From: Roseimarinus sediminis
Lineage (GTDB): Bacteria; Bacteroidota; Bacteroidia; Bacteroidales; Prolixibacteraceae
Assembly: GCF_050433125.1 (NCBI RefSeq)
Contig: NZ_JBNPXV010000015.1
Location: 1-64,000 of the forward strand
DNA: 64,000 nucleotides
Reading direction: 5' to 3'
Shown: positions 43,861 through 52,800 of the stretch, piece after piece
Layout of the letters: each line of letters starts with the position of its first letter
Numbering within the stretch: position 1 is the first letter of the stretch
Notes under the pieces: generated by a model
What the model was told of the DNA's origin: nothing
Seen by the model: only the letters and a program-made list of their open reading frames with translations
Database searches by the model: none
Translations under genes and position numbers: made by a program

Positions 43861-46269
43861 ATGTTGAATCGTATTAAGAAATATTTTGCCATAAGTCTGT
43901 TGGGGGGCGCTATGCTTGCCTGCTCCACAGGCGAGACCGACGAGCCGTTGACCCAGGTGCCGTTTACTCAGGTTCACCTGAATGATGTGTTTTGGGCGCC
44001 CAAAATTGAAGTGAACCGAACGGTTTCCATTCCTTCGGCTTTTCAAAAGTCGGAAGAAACAGGCCGCATGGATAACTTTGCACTGGCAGGCCATATTATC
44101 GAGGGAGAGCATCAGGGTGATTTCCCCTTCGACGATACTGATGTGTATAAAATTCTGGAGGGGGCCTCCTACACCCTGGCCGTACAATACAATGCCGAAC
44201 TGGACAATTATCTCGATAGTTTGATTTACCTGATTGGCATTGCACAGGAAGACGATGGCTATCTCTACACCAGCATCACCAACCAATGCGAGCGTTTGAG
44301 CGGCTGGTACGGCAAAGGCCGCTGGGACAGGCTGAACAGTCATGAGTTGTACAACTGCGGACACTTATACGAAGCTGCTGTGGCACATTATCAGGCCACC
44401 GGCAAACGTTCGCTGCTCGATATTGCATTGAAAAATGCCGATTTGGTAAATGAAGAATTTGGTCCCGAACCCGGCAAGAAAAAAGTACCTTCGGGGCACC
44501 CGATTATCGAAATGGCACTGGTGAAACTGTATCATGTTACCAACGATGAAAAATACCTGAACCTGGCGCGTTTCTTTATCGACGAAACAGGTAAAGCGAC
44601 CGACGGGCATGAGTTGAGCGAGTACAGTCAGGATCACCAACCCATTGTTGAGCAGGACGAAGCCGCGGGTCATGCCGTGCGACTGGGCTATCTGTACTCG
44701 GGTGTAACCGATGTGGCAGCCATTCAGCACAACAAAGCCTTAATGGATGCCAGCAAACGGGTTTGGAAAAATGTGGTATCGAAAAAACTGTACATTACCG
44801 GAGGTATTGGGCAACGTGCCCAGGGCGAAGGTTTTGGCGAAAATTACGAACTACCCAACATGACCAGCTATTGCGAAACCTGTGCTTCTATTTCAAATGT
44901 TTACTGGAATTACCGGCTGTTTTTGAATGAAAAAGACGCCAAATATTTTGATGTACTTGAGCGAACACTTTATAACGGACTGATTTCGGGGGTATCGTTA
45001 AGTGGCGACCTTTTCTTTTACGACAATCCGCTCGAATCGGTTCATAATCACGACCGTGCCCCGTGGTTCGGCTGTGCCTGCTGCCCGGGCAATGTAACCC
45101 GCTTTATGGCTTCCGTACCTGGTTATGCTTATTCTGTAAGCAACAAGTATATATATGTTAATCTTTTTGCCCAGGGCATTGCTGAAATTCCCTTTATGAA
45201 CGATACAATTGAAATTAGTCAGCAAACTCGTTATCCCTGGGAGGGAAATATAAAAATGACGTTGAACCAGAGAACGCTTAGCGAAGCTGTGGGCCTGAAA
45301 ATTCGGATTCCCGGCTGGGTTCAGAACGAAGCCGTGCCGTCCGATTTGTATCATTTTGTCGATGATTATCCAAGCGCTTATTCTTTCTCGATTAATGGCG
45401 AAATGGTTGATGTTGAGGTAGAGAAAGGCTATGCCCTGATTGAATATCAATGGCAGCCCGACGATGTGTTGGAAATCAATTTTCCGATGCCGGTTAAAAA
45501 AATTGTTGCCCATAACCAAATAAGCAACAACCACAACAAACTGGCTTATCAGCGCGGCCCGGTGGTGTATTGTTTCGAAGATAAAGACAACGACAATGCG
45601 TGGTTGTTCGACCATTTTGTGCCGGCCAATACCGAAGTTTCGGCACAGTACGAGTCGGCCTTACTGGGCGGCGTTACAACGCTAAGTATGGCCGGTCGTA
45701 TGGTTAAAACCATTAATGGCGAGCAGGTAACGAAACCGGTTCAGTTGAAGGCGATTCCCTATTACACGTGGAATAACCGGGGTACAGCCAACATGTTGCT
45801 GTGGATGCCCGAAAATGCGGAGGCATGTGTCGAAAAGCCTTCAGGATCTCCTGCTTTGTCTGCTCAATGCGAAGGCTCAACCGGATGGGTGTCGGGCTTC
45901 AACGATGGTTTTACCCCTTCATCATCGGCCGATTACGACAAATCATACTTTTACTGGTGGCTGAAAGAAGGCACCGAAGAATGGGTGCAGTACAGTTTTG
46001 AGCAGGAACAAACTCTTAGTAGCTCGTCGGTTTACTGGCTCGACATGACCCATTACGACGGCGACTTTCGTGCTCCTGAATGGTGGAATCTCGAATACAA
46101 AAATGCTGATGGCGAATGGTTACCGGTGAAAACAACCGACGATTACAGCCTGGAATACGATAAATACAATGTGGTAAATTTTGAACCCGTAAATACTCAG
46201 TCGTTGCGGCTTAACGTGAAACTGGGCGAAGGCGTTTCGGGCGGCATTCACGAATGGAAAGTTGATTGA
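43861..46269 (+). CDS. GH127-family beta-L-arabinofuranosidase, lipoprotein
   Basis: This 802-residue lipoprotein has lipobox MLAC. The GH127 domain (about 30-625) has E339 and C341 in YCETCASISNVYWNYR and the CC pair C407-C408 in WFGCACCPGNVTRFM. LDVLERTLYNGLISG-type helices and the C-terminal discoidin-like module (WVQYSFEQEQTLSSSSVYWL) match the 35295 paralogue almost segment for segment. It follows the DUF5695 gene after 12 bp and is likely cotranscribed. Hydrolysis of beta-L-arabinofuranosides, exo-acting and retaining with a Cys nucleophile, is expected from the family. Confidence 0.88.
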   Translation: MLNRIKKYFAISLLGGAMLACSTGETDEPLTQVPFTQVHLNDVFWAPKIEVNRTVSIPSAFQKSEETGRMDNFALAGHIIEGEHQGDFPFDDTDVYKILEGASYTLAVQYNAELDNYLDSLIYLIGIAQEDDGYLYTSITNQCERLSGWYGKGRWDRLNSHELYNCGHLYEAAVAHYQATGKRSLLDIALKNADLVNEEFGPEPGKKKVPSGHPIIEMALVKLYHVTNDEKYLNLARFFIDETGKATDGHELSEYSQDHQPIVEQDEAAGHAVRLGYLYSGVTDVAAIQHNKALMDASKRVWKNVVSKKLYITGGIGQRAQGEGFGENYELPNMTSYCETCASISNVYWNYRLFLNEKDAKYFDVLERTLYNGLISGVSLSGDLFFYDNPLESVHNHDRAPWFGCACCPGNVTRFMASVPGYAYSVSNKYIYVNLFAQGIAEIPFMNDTIEISQQTRYPWEGNIKMTLNQRTLSEAVGLKIRIPGWVQNEAVPSDLYHFVDDYPSAYSFSINGEMVDVEVEKGYALIEYQWQPDDVLEINFPMPVKKIVAHNQISNNHNKLAYQRGPVVYCFEDKDNDNAWLFDHFVPANTEVSAQYESALLGGVTTLSMAGRMVKTINGEQVTKPVQLKAIPYYTWNNRGTANMLLWMPENAEACVEKPSGSPALSAQCEGSTGWVSGFNDGFTPSSSADYDKSYFYWWLKEGTEEWVQYSFEQEQTLSSSSVYWLDMTHYDGDFRAPEWWNLEYKNADGEWLPVKTTDDYSLEYDKYNVVNFEPVNTQSLRLNVKLGEGVSGGIHEWKVD

Positions 46270-46330
46270 TATAACCTCTATCTATTATTAACTTAATTGA
46301 GTCCGTGTTGTGCAGCATCGTTTTTATAAA

Positions 46331-46414
46331 GCCATTGAAAGCGATGGAAAACAGTTGAAAACAATTGCTTTCTATAGTCTTCAATTGCATTCAATTGTTT
46401 TCAAATGGCATCGC
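46331..46414. repeat. Imperfect inverted repeat (REP-like element)
   Basis: gcgatg (46341-46346) pairs with catcgc (46409-46414), and ttgaaaacaattg (46355-46367) pairs perfectly with caattgttttcaa (46392-46404). The outer gccatt/aatggc is also complementary. A 24-nt loop contains another caattg. The layout resembles intergenic palindromic repeat elements and directly abuts the GH27 fragment, which suggests that it marks a deletion or insertion junction. Confidence 0.5.
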
Positions 46415-46420
46415 CGATTT

Positions 46421-46540
46421 GTGTATAAAGTTTACGATCTTTGGCAGCATCAGGTAATAGGAAAAACCAATGAGCAGTTACGAGTTGAAATACCCGCGCA
46501 TGGTGTGTTTATGGTTCGCTTGTCTGAAATAGAAAAATAA
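46421..46540 (+). pseudogene. C-terminal remnant of a GH27 alpha-galactosidase
   Basis: About 39 residues survive (VYKVYDLWQHQVIGKTNEQ, then VEIPAHGVFMVRLSEIEK). They match the end of the C-terminal beta-sandwich of GH27 alpha-galactosidases, where D-L-W, a G-K turn and P-x-H-G-V-x-(ML)-x-R-(LV) are conserved. The rest of the enzyme (about 400 residues) is absent: an inverted-repeat element lies immediately upstream and the frame before it is repeat-derived. The remnant ends 1 bp before the S9 peptidase gene, so the lost enzyme stood in the same operon. The apparent 76-residue ORF from 46310 is not a functional gene. Confidence 0.65.
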
Positions 46541-46541
46541 A

Positions 46542-48794
46542 ATGATGATGAAGTTTCTTACCTTTTTTTCGTGTTTGATTATCCTTGCCACATCTGGCAG
46601 GGCGCAAGTTACCGCCGACGATTACCGTCGTGCCGATTCGGTTTCAACCTTCAGTAATCTGGTTTATAACGCCAATGTCGATGTCAACTGGATGGATGAA
46701 ACTTCTACATTTTGGTACAAAGTGAAAACACGCCGGGGCACAGAATACAAACTGGCCGATGCCGAAAATTCAAGCCTAAAACCGGCTTTCGACCACGAAA
46801 AACTGTGTGAGAAACTCAATGAATTATCAAAAAAGAAAGACTACAAACCCTACGAACTAAATTTACGCAAGCTTGAATATTCCGAAAACGGCAAGGTGCT
46901 TACCTTCGAAATGGCAAAGTACAAGTGGGAGTACAACCTTTCGAAAAACAAACTCGAAGAGAAAGGGAAAGTAAAAGAAAGACCTTCGCGCGATGGCTAT
47001 TGGGGCAGTACCGAAGGCCGTTATGAACGTGGTCCGGTAACTTCGCCCGACAGCAGCAGCGAGGCCTTTGTTAAGGAATACAATCTTTGGGTGAAAAACA
47101 TCGAAAGCGGTGAAGAGACCCAGTTGAGTTTCGATGGTTCCGAAGGTGAATTCTATTCGGGACACATACAGTGGTCGCCCGATTCAAAAAAAATTGCTGT
47201 AAACAAAGTACGTCGGCATACGCCAAAACACATACAGTTTGTTGAGTCGTCGCCCGAGGGGCAGCTACAGCCTAAACTGCACCAACGAGAATACCTCAAA
47301 CCCGGCGATGCCCTGCCTATTGAAAAACCAAGCCTTTTCGATGTTGAAAATAGAGAAAAAATTGAAATCGACACCCGGCCTTTCGAACATCAGTATTCGC
47401 TCAGCAACCTAAAGTGGTGGCCCGATGGCGAGGCTTTTACCTTTGAGTTTAACCAGCGTGGGCATCAGCTTTACCAGCTAGCTGAGGTGGATGGCAATAC
47501 CGGCGAAGTACGCATCCTGATTGACGAAAGCAGCGAAACCTTTATCGACTACAGTGGTAAGCGGTTTCGGCACGACATCGATTCTACGAAAGAAATAATC
47601 TGGGCTTCGGAGCGCGATGGCTGGAATCATCTTTACCTGTACGATGCCCGTGACGGGAAGGTGAAAAACCAAATCACCAAAGGTGAATGGGTGGTGCGCG
47701 GTGTGGAACATGTAGACGAAGAGAATCGCCGTATTATTTTTAAGGCGAGCGGAATGAATGCCGGCGAAGATCCGTATTTCATTCATTATTATTCGGTGGA
47801 TTTCGATGGTTCAAACCTGAAGGAGCTTACTCCTGAGGCAATGAATCATCAGGCTGTTTTTTCCCACGACCATCGCTATTTTGTCGATACTTATTCAGCA
47901 GTTACCCATGCTCCGGTAAGTGTGTTGCGCCGTAGCTCCGACGGAAAGGTGCTGATGGAACTCGAGAAAGCCGATATCTCAGAACTCCTGGAAGCGGGAT
48001 GGAAGTATCCCGAAGTATTTGTGGCCAAGGCCCGCGATGATCAAACCGATATTTGGGGTAACATTTACTACCCAACCAATTTCGACAGTACCAGAAGTTA
48101 TCCTGTCATCGAATACATTTATGCCGGTCCGCATAGTTCGTTTGCTCAAAAAAGTTTCAGCGCCTATCACTATGCCTATTCAGGGCTGGCCGAACTGGGT
48201 TTCATCGTGGTACAAATGGATGGCATGGGCACCTCGAACCGATCGAAAGCCTTTCACGATGTGTGTTACAAAAACCTGAAAGATGCCGGTTTCCCCGATC
48301 GCATCAAATGGATCAAAGCAGCTGCCGAAACGCGGCCATTTATGGACACCACACGGGTGGGCATTTTTGGAGGCTCGGCAGGCGGACAAAGCTCCATGGG
48401 AGCACTTTTATTTCATCCTGAATTCTACTATGTAGCCGTTTCGGCATGTGGATGCCACGATAACCGCATGGACAAAATATGGTGGAACGAACAGTGGATG
48501 GGCTTTCCCATTGGTAAACATTACGAAGAAAGTTCGAATGTATGTAATGCCCACAGGCTGCAAGGAAACTTAATGCTGATTGTTGGCGAAATGGACGACA
48601 ATGTTGATCCGGCTTCGACCATGCAGGTAGCCGATGCTTTAATCAAGGCCCAAAAAGATTTCGAACTGGTCGTATTACCCGGGGTAAACCACACACTTGG
48701 CGGCGAATATGGCGAACGCAAACGTCGCGACTTTTTTGTAAAACACCTGCTGGGAGCGCAAACACCTCGATGGAATCGGATTGAGGTGGATTGA
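46542..48794 (+). CDS. S9 family dipeptidyl-peptidase (DPP IV-like), secreted
   Basis: This 750-residue protein has a signal peptide (LIILATSGRAQ). Residues about 90-510 form the DPP IV N-terminal propeller (IQWSPDSKKIAVNKVR, LKWWPDGEAFTFEFNQ). Residues 530-750 form the alpha/beta hydrolase domain with triad S612 (GIFGGSAGGQSS), D685 (GEMDDNVDP) and H717 (GVNHTLGG); the spacing fits DPP IV. The family removes X-Pro or X-Ala dipeptides from peptide N-termini or cleaves after Pro. Placed in an arabinofuranosidase locus, it may process proline- or hydroxyproline-rich peptides. The ATGs at 46542, 46545 and 46548 are all possible starts. Confidence 0.88.
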   Translation: MMMKFLTFFSCLIILATSGRAQVTADDYRRADSVSTFSNLVYNANVDVNWMDETSTFWYKVKTRRGTEYKLADAENSSLKPAFDHEKLCEKLNELSKKKDYKPYELNLRKLEYSENGKVLTFEMAKYKWEYNLSKNKLEEKGKVKERPSRDGYWGSTEGRYERGPVTSPDSSSEAFVKEYNLWVKNIESGEETQLSFDGSEGEFYSGHIQWSPDSKKIAVNKVRRHTPKHIQFVESSPEGQLQPKLHQREYLKPGDALPIEKPSLFDVENREKIEIDTRPFEHQYSLSNLKWWPDGEAFTFEFNQRGHQLYQLAEVDGNTGEVRILIDESSETFIDYSGKRFRHDIDSTKEIIWASERDGWNHLYLYDARDGKVKNQITKGEWVVRGVEHVDEENRRIIFKASGMNAGEDPYFIHYYSVDFDGSNLKELTPEAMNHQAVFSHDHRYFVDTYSAVTHAPVSVLRRSSDGKVLMELEKADISELLEAGWKYPEVFVAKARDDQTDIWGNIYYPTNFDSTRSYPVIEYIYAGPHSSFAQKSFSAYHYAYSGLAELGFIVVQMDGMGTSNRSKAFHDVCYKNLKDAGFPDRIKWIKAAAETRPFMDTTRVGIFGGSAGGQSSMGALLFHPEFYYVAVSACGCHDNRMDKIWWNEQWMGFPIGKHYEESSNVCNAHRLQGNLMLIVGEMDDNVDPASTMQVADALIKAQKDFELVVLPGVNHTLGGEYGERKRRDFFVKHLLGAQTPRWNRIEVD

Positions 48795-48971
48795 TGGGAG
48801 ATTGAAAAGATTGATTTATTGCAACTATTTATCCTTTGTGCTCTTGGTGGGCTTTGTGGGATATAGGTTGAGAAAGATTGAATGCAGTGATGGGAGATTG
48901 AAAAAGATTGATAAGATACCTCAGCGAACGCTGTGAAAACTCAGTGTTCGCTGCAGTGAAAAAATTAAGAT
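48795..48971. repeat. Intergenic direct repeats and a hairpin
   Basis: tgatgggagattgaaaa-agattgat occurs twice (about 48792-48815 and 48890-48912), separated by a segment with ctttgtgctcttggtggg-like repeats. A 12-bp stem with one G-T pair (48922-48933 with 48942-48953) follows and could act as a terminator, although no T run follows it. No gene is present. Confidence 0.5.
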
Positions 48972-49781
48972 ATGAGAACGTTAAAATTCATTGTTACTGC
49001 AACATTCATCATGTTTGCTGTTGCGGCTTTTTCGCAAGAAAGTGAAGAGCCAAAGGTAACGCCACCGCCGGCAAAGCTGGAACTCGATTCGTTTTACAAA
49101 AAATACCTCAATGCCAATGGAATACCAATTATCAGCTCGTGGCGGGTACCCGATTCGGCCCTGGTGCAGGCCTGGCGCATTGTAACTTTTATGACAAACG
49201 ATTTGCCTCAACCCGTTCTGAAACAAATGCAGGATGTTGGTCTGCGGGTAGGAGTAATGGCTCGTTATGAAGGTACAACCGATGTACCCGAACATGCTCA
49301 CCTGGTAAACGATACTACCATTAACTGGGACCTTCGTGCCCGCGGACTGGGGGGCGATCTGGAACTGCCCTTGACGACCTGTGCCGAAGAGAATTTGCTC
49401 TGTTACCAGATTGATAAGTACCATGCCGAAGATATTTTGATTCACGAGTTTGCTCATTCGATTCATCTGACAGGCATTGCACCTATCTACCCATCATTTA
49501 ACGATACCTTGCAGACGCTGCTCGATAAGGCCATTGCCAACGGGCTGTATAATAACACTTACGCACAAACCAACTTGTATGAATACTGGGCCGAAGGGGT
49601 ACAAAACTGGTTCAATGTGAATGCCGAAGTAGAAATGCCCGACGGAAAACACAACCAGCTAAACACTCGCGAAGAGTTGAAAGCATACGACAAGCCTTTG
49701 TACAAGCTCTTAAGCAACTATTTTTCCGAATTTGACGAAAGTCCCTCGTGCCATTCAGCTGAAAACAGGTATCACCCATAA
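48972..49781 (+). CDS. Putative zinc metallopeptidase (HEFAH motif), secreted
   Basis: This 269-residue protein has a signal peptide (MRTLKFIVTATFIMFAVAAF). The zinc motif is H158-E159-x-x-H162 (ILIHEFAHSIHLTG) with likely third ligand E208 in NLYEYWAEGVQNWF. A conserved TCAEENLLCYQID just upstream has two Cys that may form a disulfide. The N-terminal half (YLNANGIPIISSWRVPDSA) is typical of a family of secreted bacterial and fungal HEFAH proteins of the gluzincin type with no characterised substrate that I know of. It lies between the S9 peptidase and the regulator, consistent with peptide degradation by this locus. Confidence 0.7.
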   Translation: MRTLKFIVTATFIMFAVAAFSQESEEPKVTPPPAKLELDSFYKKYLNANGIPIISSWRVPDSALVQAWRIVTFMTNDLPQPVLKQMQDVGLRVGVMARYEGTTDVPEHAHLVNDTTINWDLRARGLGGDLELPLTTCAEENLLCYQIDKYHAEDILIHEFAHSIHLTGIAPIYPSFNDTLQTLLDKAIANGLYNNTYAQTNLYEYWAEGVQNWFNVNAEVEMPDGKHNQLNTREELKAYDKPLYKLLSNYFSEFDESPSCHSAENRYHP

Positions 49782-49837
49782 GTAAGCAGTGACTCGATAA
49801 AAAACGGGATAATTCAATATTTGACCTGACAGAAAAG

Positions 49838-52800
49838 ATGGACCCGAATTTCAACATATACCGTAAGTTTTCGCGTAAAGCGCTGAACCGATATAAAAAA
49901 TCGCTTTGGGTGCTTCTTTTTTTATGCTTACTGCCCGGTGTTAATTCGGCCCGTGAGAATGTGTTCAATTTTCACCATTATACCAACGAAGACGGATTGC
50001 CATCGTCGTATGTTAAAAGTATGGTTCAGGACAACCTGGGTTTTATGTGGATGGCAACGCGTGTGTCGGTGGTACGTTTCGATGGAAGCCGCTTTGTAGA
50101 ATTTCCTGCCTACAACGAGTTTGGCGAAGCAAGCGACCTGTTTTGTAACAAGGTTTTTATGTTCAACGATACGCTTTTGGTTGCCCGTACCAACCGCGGG
50201 CGTTATTATTATTTCGATCAGGACAACGAAACCTTTCATTCCTGCATAAAGCTGAATAATCTGGGTCAAACGCAATCGTTAATGCCTGCTGGCAATGGAT
50301 ACTGGATGTGCCGTAACAATGACCTTTTATATTTTGATTTTGCCACAGGACGAATTTCGGGAATCAATGAGAAACTGGAATTTTGTAAGCTGCCCGACAA
50401 GCATCTGTTCCTTCAGCATTACAACACCAACGATAAAATAGTAGCCCTTACCGATAACGGAATTCTGTTCTGGATCGACATTGAAAACAGCGAAGTAAAA
50501 AGTTTCAATGTCCGCGAACAAATGAATCCTTTGATTGCTCGTTTATATTTTATCGATTACGATTCGAATGTCTGGCTGGGAGAAGAAAGCAACGGGCTGT
50601 TCAGACTCAATACCCAGACGGGTAATATTACACGGTATTCAAAAGATGAAACCGGGAACAAGTACCTGGCCCACAATATGGTACATTGCTTTACCGAAGA
50701 CGCCAACCAACGCATATGGATTGGAACAGAAGCCGGTTTGTCAATAATCGACGACAAGGAAAACAGCATCGAATACTGCCGCTACGATCCGGCCAATCCT
50801 AACGGCCTGAATACCGATCCGATTTATGATGCTTTTTGCGATAAAGACGGGAATGTTTGGCTGGGCACTTATTTTGGCGGTATTAACTTCTGGAATGGGA
50901 AAAAAAGTTTCTTTCATACCTGGCAGTCGGGGGTTGGAAACTGGAGTTTGGGAGGGAATGTAGTAAGTTGCCTTTCTGAAGATATCGATGGAAATATTTG
51001 GGTAGGCCTCGAAGACATGGGGCTGAACATGATTAACCTGGAAAACGGAAAGCTTAGCAGATATACAAGCGAGAACAGCGGCCTATCATACAATAATATT
51101 CACGACCTGCATTTCATCGATGATCAAACATTATGGATTGCCACCTATACCGGTGGTATCAATATTCTTGACATTAAAAGCCAAACATTCTCGTACCTGA
51201 ATATGAAAAATGCTCCCAACCTGCATTCCGATAATATTTATTCCTTTATGCAGCTTGGCGATTCATTGTTTGTAAGTACTTCGGCCGGCATTAATTTGTA
51301 TCATCTGAAAGAAAAAACTTTTCAGGCATTTTTTCCCGAGATTCTGAATGGTTACCAATTCGAATCGATGGCCCGTAATGGAAATACCTTGTGGTTTTCG
51401 TCGGCTTTAACAGTTTACTATTACGACATCAGCAGCGGCAAGTTACACGAGTTTGATAAAGCCCCCGAAATGGCCGATATCAATTTTGTGCGCACCGATT
51501 CGAAACAGCGGGTATGGATTGGCGATTGTTACGACGGCCTGTGTTGTTACAATCCTGCCGACGAAAGTGTGAAGTTCTTCAACCCCCAAACAGGTTTTCC
51601 CGGATCGTGGATGTTCAGTTTGCAGGAGGCCGACAATGGCTGGTTTTGGGCAAGCTGCAACAGTGGTTTAATTAAGTTTCATCCCGAAAGTGATATCTTC
51701 ACCCTCTTCGATACCAACTCCGGCATACCTTTTAACCAGTTTAACTACCGGGCATCATTTACCGACAGCAAAGAAAATATCTATTTTGGGGGCAACAATG
51801 GCATGGTTTCCTTTAATAACAATGATTTGCAGCAGGCTGAAAACCATAAGGATATCCGCTTTACAGGTTTTCAGTTATTTAACAAATATGTACAGCCGGG
51901 GGGTAAAGGATCGCCGCTCGACAAGTCGTTAAACCGCTCTGACAAAATTGTGCTTAACCACAATCAAACCATCTTTACCCTCGAATTTACCTCGTTTAGC
52001 TATGCCTCGCTGGGGCGTTGCCTGTATGCCTATTATCTCGAAGGTTTTGAAGAAGACTGGAACCATGTAGGCAACCGTAATTATGCCACCTATACCAACT
52101 TAAGTCCCGGAAAATATATTTTTCATGTGAAGGGTTATCAAAACGATATGGATGCCACTAGTAATGGGCGTACCTTGCAAATAATAGTGAAACCGCCTTT
52201 CTGGCTTTCTCCCTGGGCTTTTCTTGTTTACTTTATTCTGGCATGGGTGTTCTCCATTGTGATTTACATGGTAGGGCGAAACCTTGAGAAATCGAAGGCA
52301 CTGGTTGAAATCGAACGCCGTGATAAAGAGCATTCCGAAGAAATAAATAAAGTGAAACTTGAATTCTTCACCAATATATCGCATGAGCTGAAAACCCCGC
52401 TAACATTGATCATGGGACCGCTTGAGAAAGTATTGGGAGAAGAAAGGCTCAGCCCGATATCACGCAAACGACTCACCGGTATTGAACGGAATGCCCAAAG
52501 GTTGTTCAATCTCATTAACCAGTTACTTGAATTTCGAAAAGTAGAAACCGGTCGTGAGGTACTCAAAATTGAAAAAATTGATATTGCAGAATACATAGGG
52601 GAGATTGCCCGCTCGTTCGAATCGCTGGTCGAGGCAAGCGACATTCAATTTAAAGTAAGCACTCCAAAAGCAGGAACTGAAGTATGGATTGACCCCGGAA
52701 AGGTGGAACGTATAATTTTTAACCTCCTGATTAATGCTTTCAAATACACCAGTGTGAGTGGAGAAGTTGATTTAAGGGTAACACTGGCAGGTAAAGAAAC

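Noticed and set aside
46310..46420. Intact 76-residue gene between the GH127 and S9 genes
   Set aside because: The first half of the frame is translated palindromic repeat and only the last 39 codons match a protein family.
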